Below are positions 25,427 through 34,237 of a stretch of 64,000 nt of DNA, piece after piece. This DNA is from CADEEN01 sp963738425 (lineage in GTDB: Bacteria; Pseudomonadota; Gammaproteobacteria; Burkholderiales; Burkholderiaceae_C): NCBI GenBank assembly GCA_963738425.1, contig CAVTWT010000003.1, forward strand, positions 124,001-188,000, written 5' to 3'. The notes beneath the pieces are model-generated. The model was given only the letters and a program-made list of their open reading frames with translations. It searched no databases and was not told the origin of the DNA. Position 1 is the first letter of the stretch; each line of letters begins with the position of its first letter. A program made the position numbers and the translations under genes.

Positions 25427-26082
25427 GCCGCTCGCCAAGACGGGCCATGCAAGGCCTGACGCTGATCGAGATTGCCGTCGTCTTGGTCATCCTTGGTCTG
25501 TTGCTGATGGCAGCAATGCCCACAGTCGGCGCCTGGATCCGCAACACGCAGGTGCGCAACACGGCCTCGTCGATGCTGGCGGGCCTGGCGCAGGCACGCA
25601 ACGAGGCGATACGGCGCAACATCCCGGTTCGATTCTCTTTGGTGGCGCTCACCGATTCGGCGGTCATGAACGACACCTGCAACGTCGCGGCCAACGGAGT
25701 GTCGTGGGTTGTCAGTGTGCGGGATCCTTCGAGCCATTGCAGCTATGCGCCGAGCAACGACCCGGCCACTGACGCGGCCGACGCCAACAACCCGCTGATC
25801 GTTGAAGCCAACGCTGGTGGTGTCGGCGGACGCAACGTTGTGGTCGCCGCGCGTTTGGACGACGGCACGGCCGCAGGCGGCACGGTCACCTTCAACGGCT
25901 TCGGCCGCGTCGCCGACGCCACGCCGATTCGCGCCATCGACTTCAACAACGAGACGCTGGGCAACGACTACCGCCGACTGCGGGTCGAGATCGCACCTGG
26001 TGGTGCGGTGCGCCTCTGCGACATGAGCGTCACCGTTGCTACCGATCCCCGCAACTGTGCCACCCGGGTGAGCATTCCATGA
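25420..26082 (+). CDS. fimT: GspH/FimT-family minor pilin
   Basis: This 220-residue prepilin has the class III leader cleavage site MQG/LTLIEIAVVLVILGLLLM with Glu5, then the GspH/FimT domain region (RNTASSMLAGLAQARNEAIRRN). Such proteins prime pilus assembly with PilV, PilW, PilX and PilY1. I start it at ATG 25420, which overlaps the upstream stop; a longer in-frame read-through from 25198 only shadows the previous gene. It overlaps pilV by 4 bases. Cysteines near the C-terminus may form a disulfide. Confidence 0.85.
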   Translation: MLSRSPRRAMQGLTLIEIAVVLVILGLLLMAAMPTVGAWIRNTQVRNTASSMLAGLAQARNEAIRRNIPVRFSLVALTDSAVMNDTCNVAANGVSWVVSVRDPSSHCSYAPSNDPATDAADANNPLIVEANAGGVGGRNVVVAARLDDGTAAGGTVTFNGFGRVADATPIRAIDFNNETLGNDYRRLRVEIAPGGAVRLCDMSVTVATDPRNCATRVSIP

Positions 26083-26525
26083 CATCGAAACCACGCCTGC
26101 CGCGCGCGCAACGCGGCTTCATGTTGCTGGAAGTCCTGGTGGCGATGCTGATTTTCGCCGTCGGCGTGCTCGGCATTGTCGGCCTGCAGGCCTCGATGAC
26201 CAAGGCGCAGACAGGCTCGAAGTTCCGTGCCGATGCAGCCTTCCTTGCGCAACGCCTGGTTGGCAGCATGTGGTCCGACCGCAGTGGCCTCGACAACTAC
26301 GACACGTCCGGTGCTTGCAGCTCGCACACGCGCTGCAGCCAATGGGTGTCCGAAGTCGCCAGCCTGCTGCCACAGGGCGCAGCCACAGTCGGCGTGACTT
26401 CACTCGGCACCGACGCCACAGGGCGCGTGATCGCCGCCGAAGTGACGATCACCATCAACTGGACGCCGCCCGACGAAGAACAGCGCCGCTTCATCACGAC
26501 ATCGGCGATCGCCGCCAACCTATGA
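26079..26525 (+). CDS. pilV: Type IV pilus modification/minor pilin PilV
   Basis: This 148-residue minor prepilin has the leader site QRG/FMLLEVLVAMLIFAVGVLGIVGLQ, typical of PilV with its L-L-E-V motif, and a short globular domain with two close cysteines (SGACSSHTRCSQW). It is the third gene of the minor-pilin operon and overlaps the fimT-like gene. It is predicted to sit in the pilus tip complex that interacts with PilY1. Confidence 0.87.
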   Translation: MTSKPRLPRAQRGFMLLEVLVAMLIFAVGVLGIVGLQASMTKAQTGSKFRADAAFLAQRLVGSMWSDRSGLDNYDTSGACSSHTRCSQWVSEVASLLPQGAATVGVTSLGTDATGRVIAAEVTITINWTPPDEEQRRFITTSAIAANL

Positions 26526-26529
26526 CGCC

Positions 26530-27666
26530 ATGATGCACCTTCACCTCGCCACAACACTGCAGCGCACGAGCCGTCGTCAGCGCGGCGTCACGCTCATCGA
26601 GATGATGATCGGCATGCTGGTCGGCATGCTGGCCATGCTCGTCATCAGCCAGGTCCTGTTGAGCTCGGAAAGCCAGAAGCGCACGGCCACCGGCGGCGCC
26701 GACGCCCAGGTCGCCGGCGCGCTGGCGCTGTACCAGTTGCAGCGCGACGTCGAGCATGCGGGCTACGGCATCACCAGCAGCCCGAACATCATCGGCTGTC
26801 CGATCAGCGCGCGCTACAACGGTGCCACACCGACCGGCTTCGCGGCGACGCTGGCGCCTGTCACGATCACGCCGCAGGCCTCGCGCCCCACCGGCAGCGT
26901 CGGCGATTCGATCCGCATCCTGGCCAGCTCGACCAGCACCGTGGCCATCCCGACGCGGGTCATCACCCCGAACTACGTCGCCGGTGGCAACACCTTCAAC
27001 GTGCGCTCGACGGTTGGTTTTTCGCAAGGTGACCTCGCGCTGGTGGCCATCGACGATGTCAACCCGTGCTGGGTGTTTCAGATCAACGGTGCACCGACGG
27101 CCACCAGCCTGCCGCGTGTCGACAGCGCCACTTGGAATGCCGCGGGCACGCCGTCGGTCAACTACAACGACGGTGCCGTGATGATCAATCTCGGTACGCT
27201 GGTCGATCACCGTTACGAGATCAACAACGAGACGTTCGAGCTGTCGAGCTTCAACGTGGCGACACCAAGCGCCCGCACAACGCGACAGCTGCAGGCCGAC
27301 ATCGTGCAGATGCGTGCCTTCTACGGCCGCGACACCTCCGGCGGCGCCGGCACGGACGGCATCGTCGACATCTTCGACACCACCACGCCGACGACCAACG
27401 CCGACTGGCAGAAGGTGCTGTCGGTGCGCGTGATCGCCGTGGCGCGCAGCTCGACCTACGAGAAGGAGATGGTCACGACCGCCAATCCACGCTGGTCGGT
27501 CGGCACCTCGCCGACCGTGACCGGTGCGACGACCTGTGCTGCCGGCAGCTGCATCGAGCTTGACGTGGGAGCCGGCGCCGCCGGTGACGTGCCAGCCAAG
27601 CACTACCGATACAAGGTTTTCGAAACCGTGATCCCGCTGCGCAACATGCTTTGGAGGAGCGCCTGA
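26530..27666 (+). CDS. pilW: Type IV pilus assembly protein PilW
   Basis: This 378-residue minor prepilin has the leader site RQRG/VTLIEMMIGMLVGMLAMLVI with Glu5. The family motif (LYQLQRDVEHAGYG) follows, then a large C-terminal domain with a C-terminal Trp-rich end (FETVIPLRNMLW). PilW, PilV, PilX and FimT are thought to form the priming complex at the pilus tip. It lies 4 bases after pilV and its stop is directly followed by pilX. Confidence 0.9.
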   Translation: MMHLHLATTLQRTSRRQRGVTLIEMMIGMLVGMLAMLVISQVLLSSESQKRTATGGADAQVAGALALYQLQRDVEHAGYGITSSPNIIGCPISARYNGATPTGFAATLAPVTITPQASRPTGSVGDSIRILASSTSTVAIPTRVITPNYVAGGNTFNVRSTVGFSQGDLALVAIDDVNPCWVFQINGAPTATSLPRVDSATWNAAGTPSVNYNDGAVMINLGTLVDHRYEINNETFELSSFNVATPSARTTRQLQADIVQMRAFYGRDTSGGAGTDGIVDIFDTTTPTTNADWQKVLSVRVIAVARSSTYEKEMVTTANPRWSVGTSPTVTGATTCAAGSCIELDVGAGAAGDVPAKHYRYKVFETVIPLRNMLWRSA

Positions 27667-27667
27667 C

Positions 27668-28342
27668 ATGAAGCGTCCGCCTCGACAATTTACCGGTGGC
27701 GCGCGCGCCTGGGTTCGGCAACGCGGTGTCTCGCTGCTGTTTGCGCTGCTCGCGCTGGCAGCCATGTCTCTGGCGGCCGTTGCCCTCGTGCGTTCGGTCG
27801 ACGGCGGCTCGCTGGTCATCGGCAATCTCGGCTTCAAGCAGGACACGACACGCGCGGCCGACCGTGCAGCCGAGTTTGCCCGCGGCTATCTGACGGGCGG
27901 CGGCAACGATCTGTCGGCCGACGGCGCCTCCGGCACCGGTTACTACGCCCAGGTGCGGACCGATCTCGACCCGACCGGGCAGCTCACCTCGGTGGCCAGC
28001 CGCGCGGTGGTCGATTGGGGCGACGCCGACAGCTGTTCGTGCGTGGGCAGCACTTGCGCCGCATGTCTGGCTCCGTCCAACGAGCTCACGCTCAACGGTG
28101 GCACCGTGCGTGCACGCTACCTCATCACGCGCCTGTGCCCGAACAACGGCGCCGTGACGAGCACCAATGCCTGTGCGCAGCCGGCGACGCTCGCTGACGA
28201 CACCTGCACCCGCAAGAGCGGCAGCAGCTACGGCGACACCTGCGTCACGACACCGCCGCAGCAGGCTCCGTACTACCGAATCATTGTCCGCACCGTTGGC
28301 GGCCGCAACACAGTCAGTTTCACCGAGACGATCGTTCACTGA
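27668..28342 (+). CDS. pilX: Type IV pilus assembly protein PilX
   Basis: This 224-residue PilX-family minor pilin has the leader site QRG/VSLLFALLALAAMSLAAVALVRS. It lacks the usual Glu5, which is common for the PilX/GspK-like class that sits at the tip. The N-terminal family segment GNLGFKQDTTRAADRAAEFA is clear. Six or more cysteines occur in the domain (SCSCVGSTCAAC). It is directly upstream of pilY1, as in other betaproteobacteria. Confidence 0.88.
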   Translation: MKRPPRQFTGGARAWVRQRGVSLLFALLALAAMSLAAVALVRSVDGGSLVIGNLGFKQDTTRAADRAAEFARGYLTGGGNDLSADGASGTGYYAQVRTDLDPTGQLTSVASRAVVDWGDADSCSCVGSTCAACLAPSNELTLNGGTVRARYLITRLCPNNGAVTSTNACAQPATLADDTCTRKSGSSYGDTCVTTPPQQAPYYRIIVRTVGGRNTVSFTETIVH

Positions 28343-28365
28343 TCAGAACAGGTTGGGAGGAAGGC

Positions 28366-31300
28366 ATGAACACACATCATCGATTCAACGGCGCCGGCAG
28401 GCCGTTGGCTGCATGCGCCAGCGTTGTGCTTGCGCTGGCTGGCATCACCCTGGACGCGTCGGCGCAGGTGACCGACCTGGCGAGCACGCCGCTCATCACG
28501 TCCCAGCCCAGTCCTGTCAAGCCCAACGTCATGTTCGTGCTCGACGATTCAGGCAGCATGGGCAGCGATTTCATGCCCGACGACGCCGACTTCGCGACCG
28601 GCAAGTACGGCTTCTACGCGTCGCAGTGCAACGGCTTGGCCTACAACCCGGCAACCACGTACACCGTGCCCGTCGACTCCACTGGCGCCAACATGGCCGC
28701 GGGCACCTTCACCTTCCCGACACCCGGCACGCTCTCAAACCAGCACTCGGTGTCAACTGCGGTCAGCGTGACCACAGGCAGTCTGACCCTTCAACTTTCT
28801 GCCTTCGGCGACTGGAACAACGGCGACTACAGGAGTGGCAACCTGATCACCCTGTACAGCAGCACCGACCAGACCAAGTGGATGGTCGGCACGATCACCG
28901 GCGTTGACGACAACAACAACAGGCTGACGATCAACTTCACCCAGAGCAACGGTAGCGGAGCGATGACGTCGCCATTTGTCGGCGACGGCGACTTCCGCCC
29001 GTTCTACTTCACCTACAACACCTACACCGGTGCACCGAAGGCTCTGAGCTACTCCTACAGCACCGGCAGCCTCGACACGGCGTCCACCTTCTACCAGCAG
29101 TGCAACAGCCTGGTCGGCGCGTCCCCGGGCAACACCCGTTTCACGAAGGTGATGGTCACGCCCACGTCCACTGACATCCAGAATTACCGCAACTGGAACA
29201 CCTACTACCGCACGCGCATGCTGACCATGCGCACCGCCGTGAGCCAGGCGTTCAAAGGCATCGACGACAAGTTCCGCGTCGGCTTTTCCACCATCAGCTC
29301 GGAAGTCGTCGACGGAACCAAGTTCCTCGACACATCCGACTTCGATGCGACGCAGAAGTCGACTTGGTACACGCGCTTGTTCGGTTCCAACCCCAGCGGC
29401 TACACACCGCTGCGCGGCGCGTTGTCGAAGGCGGGCCAGTACTACGCCAAGGCCGGCAGGCGCACGGACGGTACGGCGCAGTCGTATGAGCCGATGCAGC
29501 TGTCGTGCCAGAAGAACTTTACGATCCTGACCACCGACGGCTACTGGAACAACAACGACGAAAATTCGACGTACGGGCCGTTGCGGCTCGACGACACCAC
29601 CACCGTCGGGCAGCAGGACGCCACCGCGGCCAGGCCATTGCGCGATGCCAGCACGACCGCTGTGCAGCAGCGCACCAGCCTGCTGCAAGAGCGAAACATC
29701 ACCACGCAGGCGCAGTCGGCGACCGTGACACTCCAGACCCGGGTGGGACAGCTTCAGACGCGGACCCGGGCCAGCTCGGGTTCCAGCTGGTCGGCCTGGA
29801 CCAACACGGCGTCGTGCACGTGGAAGAGTTCGTACCCCAACCGTCAGCAATGCCAGTACAACCTTGGCACTGGCGCGTGGACTGCAGCCGCGACCTGCAC
29901 GGCCGTGAGCGCGAGCACGAACAACAGCGATGGAGTCACGTGGACCGGCAACTCTCGCGAGTGCAGCTACACGGCGCCGAGCTGGACCAATGTTGCATCG
30001 TGCACCCCGTCGTCGCCTGGCCCTTCAGCTGGCCCGACAAACTACACCGTTGCGTCGGCCACGACCTGCAACACCGTGGTCACCTACGGCACATGGTCGA
30101 ACGTCGGTTCGTGCACGGCTACGGCCACGAAACAGTGCCAGTACACCGCGTGGACGGCCTACAGCAACACGGCATCGTGTACGCCTGCACCGCAATCCAC
30201 AGCGCCAAACTACACGGTGTCCACGGCGCGCCAGTGCCAGACCACCTCGACCGGCGGCAGCAGCGACTCGCTGGCTGACGTGGCGATGTACTACTACGAG
30301 ACCGATCTGCGCACCGCCAATTGCAGCGTCGTCGATCCGGTCAGCGGCCTGACCAACGATGTCTGCAACAACAACGTGCCGCAGCGTGGCGCCGACACGG
30401 CCCAGCACCAGCACATGACCACCTTCACGCTCGGCCTGGGCGTGAACGGTACGCTGGGCTACCACCCTGACTATCTCAGTGGACTTTCATCTGACTACCA
30501 GGAAGTCATCGCTGGCACCAAGAATTGGCCCAATCCGGCCAGTGGTTCGGGCGCGGTCAACATCGATGACCTCTGGCACGCCGCAGTCAACGGCCGCGGC
30601 CAGTACTTCAGTGCCGAGAATCCGACGGTGCTCTCGCGCAGCCTGAGTGACGCGCTGGCGGCCATCAACCAGCTGTCGGGCACTGCAGCGGCGGCGGCAA
30701 CGACGACGCTGCAACCGACGCCGACCGACAACACAGAGTTCGTCACCTCCTACACCACGGTGCAGTGGGTCGGCGACGTGGTCGCGTACCGGGTCGATCC
30801 GGAGACCGGCGTGCGTGCGGCGACCTCGGACTGGTCTGCTCAACAGCTACTGGACGCACGCGTGGCTGCGGGTACGGCGCGCAACATCTACTACATGCAG
30901 CGCAACGCTGGCACCAACACCGGCACGCTTCGCGCCTTTACCTATGCCAACCTGACGGCCGATGGCCTGAACGGCAACTTCGACAGCGCCTGTTCGAAAT
31001 CGCCGGCGCTGACTCAGTGCACGACGACGGGCTATGACGTGAGCGGCGCCAACAGTGGCGGCAATCTGGTCTCCTGGCTGCGCGGACAACCGGACGCGCG
31101 TTACCGCGCTCGTCAGCATCTGCTGTCGGATGTCGTCGGAGGCGCACCGACATTCGTCGGCAAGCCGCCGTTCCAGTACACGGAGAACAACTACCAGACC
31201 TTCGTGTCGAACACGAACGCCCTCAACAGCGGTGCTGGGCGCAAGGGTATCGTGTACGTGCCGTCCAACGATGGCATGTTGCACGCGTTCCAAGCCTCGA

Positions 31301-33309
31301 ACGGCCAGGAGCTGTGGGCCTACGTGCCGACGATGGTGATGGACCGCATGTATCGCTTGGCGGACGTCAACTACGCCAACAGGCACGAATACTTCGTCAA
31401 CGCCACGCCGGTGGTTGGGGACATCTGGGTGCCTGGCTCGCCGGGGGCTTGGAAGACCATTCTGGTCGGCGGGCTGGGCGGCGGCGGACGCGGCTACTAC
31501 GCCCTCGACATCACCGATCCGGACAACCCGAGTTTGCTTTGGGAGTTCAGCAACGACAGCCTGGGCGGCAACAGCAACCTCGGCTTGACCTTCGGCAACC
31601 CGGTGATCACCAAGCGCACCAACGGCACCTGGGTGGTGATGTTCACGTCGGGCTACAACAACGTGTCGCCGGGCGACGGCAACGGCCGCTTGTTCGTTGT
31701 CAATGCGAACACCGGCCAGCGCCTGAGCGAGATCGAGACGTTCACGTCATCGGGTGTCGCGGCCGGTAGCGCGACCACGCCGAGTGGCTTGGCCAAGATC
31801 AACAACTGGGTGGAGTCGCCACGAGACAACACGACGCTGCGTGTCTACGGTGGCGACCTGCTGGGCAATCTGTGGCGCTTCGACATCGACAACCTTGTGG
31901 CGCCCAACGGTGCGGCGTTGCGACTGGCGCAACTGCGCGCTGGCTCGCCCGCTGCAGCGCAGCCGATCACGACGCGGCCCGAACTGGCCACGGTGACGTC
32001 GGGCGGCACGAGCTACCCGGTGGTCTATGTCGGCACCGGCAAGATGCTGGGCGTGTCGGACTTGTCCACTTCCGGACAGCAGACCGTCTATGCCATCAAG
32101 GATCCATTGACCAACACGCCGCTTGGCGATGTGCACGCGCGTTCCGACATGGTCGTGCAGACGCTGACGGTGGCCACCGACGGCTCGCGCAGCCGCACTG
32201 TGACCAACAACCCGATGGACTGGTCGTCGAACATTGGCTGGCGCGTCAACCTGCCGACCGCCGGCGAGCGCGTCAACATCGACATGCGCTTGGCGTTGAC
32301 CACCTTGGTCGTCGGTGCCAACGCGCCGTCGTACGATCCCTGCGCGGCAGGCGGCGGCACGTCGTATCTCTACCAGTTCGACTTCACCTCGGGTTCGAGC
32401 CTGCCCAATACAAACAGCGTTGCTGGTACTTGGCTGGGCGACTCGTTTGCGGTGGGCACGGGGGTGATTCAGCTGTACTCACCGACCAACGGCGCTGGCC
32501 AGGGTGGAGCTACCACGCGCACGCAGATGGGTGACGGCAGCGTCCGTCAGACCGGCATGTACACGCCGACCGGCGCGCCGGTCCAAGGCCGCCGCACCTC
32601 GTGGCGCGAACTGGTCGAACTGATCGGCATGACGCGGCGGCGCTCTCCAATGCGTAGGCTGGCGCCGTGCGTCGTCCTGACGGTTGCCGCGCACGCCGCA
32701 GTGCTGGCCTTGCCGGTGCGGCCGGCCGCCAATGCCGGAGTCGTGTCACCGCTGACTACGATGCAGGTCCGCGCGATCTTGGCGCCGCAACCGATGAAGC
32801 CGGAGAGCGTCGAGACGGTTGCGCCCGCCAGGACGGCCGCGCCTGAGCCGGCTGTGCGGGTCGTCCGCGAGTCGCACCGAGACGACGTTGCACATTTCGA
32901 GATGCTACGCGCCGAGCTCGCGCAACGTGTCGAGCCGAGCACGCCCTTGCCTGGCGTGCCCGGCTGGTCGCTGCCTGGCGCGGCCAACGAGGACGATGTG
33001 TTCCTTGCGCGTTCGCTGCTGGCGGTTCCGCCGGTGCCGCTGACCCCGGTTCTCATCAGCTACCCGGACGTCGCTGGCTTGAGCGAGCGCTACAGCAGCG
33101 AACTGACCCTGTTCATCGACGAGACCGGCGCCGTCGTGCGCGTGCGTGCCGAGGCCGGCGCGTTGCCACCCGTACTCGAAGAAGCGGCGCGCAATGCCTT
33201 CATGAGCGTGCGCTTTCGTCCCGGTGAACTCGCCGAGCATGGCGCGGTGAAGTCGCGCATCCGTGTCGAAGTCGTTTTCGAGGGCGGCGCGCCCCTGCTG
33301 CTGAGCTGA
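28366..33309 (+). CDS. pilY1: PilY1-family pilus tip adhesin, read in frame into a TonB-C-like domain
   Basis: PilY1 is a secreted pilus-tip protein controlling adhesion, surface sensing and retraction. Residues 1-34 form a signal peptide. A von Willebrand A-like region follows with MIDAS D60-D-S-G-S64. A Trp/Cys-rich repeat insertion occupies about 465-635, with a second vWA half (DDLWHAAVNGRGQYF). The C-terminal beta-propeller follows (FVGKPPFQY, VYVPSNDGMLHAFQ, YYALDITDPDNP). PilY1 proper ends near RRTSWRELVEL at about residue 1420. The frame then continues without a stop into a basic/hydrophobic segment and a TonB-C-like domain to residue 1647. A lost stop by indel, or a true fusion, are both possible. 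It is the last gene of the minor-pilin operon. Confidence 0.85.
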   Translation: MNTHHRFNGAGRPLAACASVVLALAGITLDASAQVTDLASTPLITSQPSPVKPNVMFVLDDSGSMGSDFMPDDADFATGKYGFYASQCNGLAYNPATTYTVPVDSTGANMAAGTFTFPTPGTLSNQHSVSTAVSVTTGSLTLQLSAFGDWNNGDYRSGNLITLYSSTDQTKWMVGTITGVDDNNNRLTINFTQSNGSGAMTSPFVGDGDFRPFYFTYNTYTGAPKALSYSYSTGSLDTASTFYQQCNSLVGASPGNTRFTKVMVTPTSTDIQNYRNWNTYYRTRMLTMRTAVSQAFKGIDDKFRVGFSTISSEVVDGTKFLDTSDFDATQKSTWYTRLFGSNPSGYTPLRGALSKAGQYYAKAGRRTDGTAQSYEPMQLSCQKNFTILTTDGYWNNNDENSTYGPLRLDDTTTVGQQDATAARPLRDASTTAVQQRTSLLQERNITTQAQSATVTLQTRVGQLQTRTRASSGSSWSAWTNTASCTWKSSYPNRQQCQYNLGTGAWTAAATCTAVSASTNNSDGVTWTGNSRECSYTAPSWTNVASCTPSSPGPSAGPTNYTVASATTCNTVVTYGTWSNVGSCTATATKQCQYTAWTAYSNTASCTPAPQSTAPNYTVSTARQCQTTSTGGSSDSLADVAMYYYETDLRTANCSVVDPVSGLTNDVCNNNVPQRGADTAQHQHMTTFTLGLGVNGTLGYHPDYLSGLSSDYQEVIAGTKNWPNPASGSGAVNIDDLWHAAVNGRGQYFSAENPTVLSRSLSDALAAINQLSGTAAAAATTTLQPTPTDNTEFVTSYTTVQWVGDVVAYRVDPETGVRAATSDWSAQQLLDARVAAGTARNIYYMQRNAGTNTGTLRAFTYANLTADGLNGNFDSACSKSPALTQCTTTGYDVSGANSGGNLVSWLRGQPDARYRARQHLLSDVVGGAPTFVGKPPFQYTENNYQTFVSNTNALNSGAGRKGIVYVPSNDGMLHAFQASNGQELWAYVPTMVMDRMYRLADVNYANRHEYFVNATPVVGDIWVPGSPGAWKTILVGGLGGGGRGYYALDITDPDNPSLLWEFSNDSLGGNSNLGLTFGNPVITKRTNGTWVVMFTSGYNNVSPGDGNGRLFVVNANTGQRLSEIETFTSSGVAAGSATTPSGLAKINNWVESPRDNTTLRVYGGDLLGNLWRFDIDNLVAPNGAALRLAQLRAGSPAAAQPITTRPELATVTSGGTSYPVVYVGTGKMLGVSDLSTSGQQTVYAIKDPLTNTPLGDVHARSDMVVQTLTVATDGSRSRTVTNNPMDWSSNIGWRVNLPTAGERVNIDMRLALTTLVVGANAPSYDPCAAGGGTSYLYQFDFTSGSSLPNTNSVAGTWLGDSFAVGTGVIQLYSPTNGAGQGGATTRTQMGDGSVRQTGMYTPTGAPVQGRRTSWRELVELIGMTRRRSPMRRLAPCVVLTVAAHAAVLALPVRPAANAGVVSPLTTMQVRAILAPQPMKPESVETVAPARTAAPEPAVRVVRESHRDDVAHFEMLRAELAQRVEPSTPLPGVPGWSLPGAANEDDVFLARSLLAVPPVPLTPVLISYPDVAGLSERYSSELTLFIDETGAVVRVRAEAGALPPVLEEAARNAFMSVRFRPGELAEHGAVKSRIRVEVVFEGGAPLLLS
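29787..30186 (+). repeat. Trp/Cys repeat units inside pilY1
   Basis: Five imperfect coding repeats end in the pattern aromatic-x-x-x-x-S/T-C-T. They are WTNTASCT, WTAAATCT, WTNVASCT, WSNVGSCT and YSNTASCT, spaced about 65-112 bases apart. Each is separated by variable Ser/Thr-rich text with further cysteines (QQCQYN, RECSYT, KQCQYT). The layout is reminiscent of thrombospondin-type repeats, but homology is unproven. Confidence 0.6.
32629..33309 (+). CDS. TonB C-terminal-like protein, possibly a separate gene
   Basis: If PilY1 ends at its usual place, the rest of the frame encodes a 226-residue protein starting at ATG 32629 (or 32650). A basic start (MTRRRSPMRRLAP) precedes a hydrophobic segment (CVVLTVAAHAAVLALPV), a Pro/Ala-rich spacer, and a C-terminal domain with LISYPDVAGLSERYSSELTL and FIDETGAVVRVRAEAG. 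The latter ends with VRFRPGELAEHGAVKSRIRVEV, the pattern of TonB-C domains. It would be an inner-membrane-anchored periplasmic protein. No convincing ribosome-binding site precedes either ATG. Confidence 0.5.
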   Translation: MTRRRSPMRRLAPCVVLTVAAHAAVLALPVRPAANAGVVSPLTTMQVRAILAPQPMKPESVETVAPARTAAPEPAVRVVRESHRDDVAHFEMLRAELAQRVEPSTPLPGVPGWSLPGAANEDDVFLARSLLAVPPVPLTPVLISYPDVAGLSERYSSELTLFIDETGAVVRVRAEAGALPPVLEEAARNAFMSVRFRPGELAEHGAVKSRIRVEVVFEGGAPLLLS

Positions 33310-33424
33310 TTCGGCGCCGCGCGGACCCGCCCCGCGCGCAGTGCAAGGCCCGAGCCTTGCGTGCGAGAATCAGCCCAAGAAAAACAGCCATCGCGCTTTG
33401 GGTGCTCAACACCCTACACGCCGC

Positions 33425-34237
33425 TTGAACTCCGACGCTCTCATCGAGATCGACCATGTCACCTTCGGCTATGACGCCAGCCGCAAGATCCTGGGTGACA
33501 TTTCGTTGCGCTTCATGCGTGGCAAGGTCACGTCGATCCTTGGCGGCTCAGGCTGCGGCAAGACGACGCTGCTGCGCCTGATCGGCGGCATGGCGGCGGC
33601 CAACGCGGGCCGCGTGGTCTTCGACGGCGAGCCCCTCGATGCACGCAACCGCACGCAGATGCTGCGCCTGCGCCGTCGAATGGGCATGCTGTTCCAGTTC
33701 GGCGCGCTGTTCACCGACCTGACGGTCTTTGACAACGTGGCCTTCCCGCTGCGCGAGCACAGCGGGTTGCCGGAGTCGATGATCCGCGACATCGTGTTGA
33801 TGAAGCTGCATGCCGTCGGCCTGCGTGGCGCTGCGGGGCTGCGCATTTCGGAAGTCTCCGGTGGCATGGCGCGGCGGATTGCGCTGGCGCGCGCGATCGC
33901 GCTCGACCCGGAGCTGATCATGTACGACGAGCCGTTTGCGGGGCTCGACCTGATCTCGATGGGCGTGGCCGCGAACTTGATCCGCAAGTTGAACGACGCC
34001 ACCGGCGCTACGTCGCTCGTCGTCTCGCACGACGTGCCCGAGTGCATGGCCATCAGTGACTACGTCGTGCTGCTGGCCGCGCCCGGAGGACGTATCGTCG
34101 CCCAAGGTACGCCGGCTGAGCTGATGGCATCGACGGATCCCGAGACACGCCAGTTCGTGCGCGGTGAACCCGATGGGCCGGTGAAGTTCCATTACCCGGC
34201 GCCGACGCTGGACGAAGACTTCGGGGTCAAGGCGTGA
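33425..34237 (+). CDS. mlaF: Phospholipid ABC transporter ATPase MlaF
   Basis: MlaF powers the MlaFEDB inner-membrane complex that moves phospholipids between the inner membrane and the periplasmic carrier MlaC. The product has Walker A GGSGCGKTT, Q-loop LFQFGALFTDLTV, the characteristic signature EVSGGMARRIALARAIA, Walker B LIMYDEPFAGLD and switch SHDVPE. I favour the TTG at 33425 (LNSDALIEIDHVTFGYD). An in-frame upstream start at 33341 would add 28 unconserved residues. It overlaps mlaE by 4 bases and is first of mlaFEDACB. Confidence 0.9.
   Translation: MNSDALIEIDHVTFGYDASRKILGDISLRFMRGKVTSILGGSGCGKTTLLRLIGGMAAANAGRVVFDGEPLDARNRTQMLRLRRRMGMLFQFGALFTDLTVFDNVAFPLREHSGLPESMIRDIVLMKLHAVGLRGAAGLRISEVSGGMARRIALARAIALDPELIMYDEPFAGLDLISMGVAANLIRKLNDATGATSLVVSHDVPECMAISDYVVLLAAPGGRIVAQGTPAELMASTDPETRQFVRGEPDGPVKFHYPAPTLDEDFGVKA

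Noticed and set aside
29787..30186. CRISPR-like or tandem DNA repeats in pilY1
   Set aside because: Unit spacing is irregular and nucleotide identity is low. The similarity is at protein level inside a coding frame.
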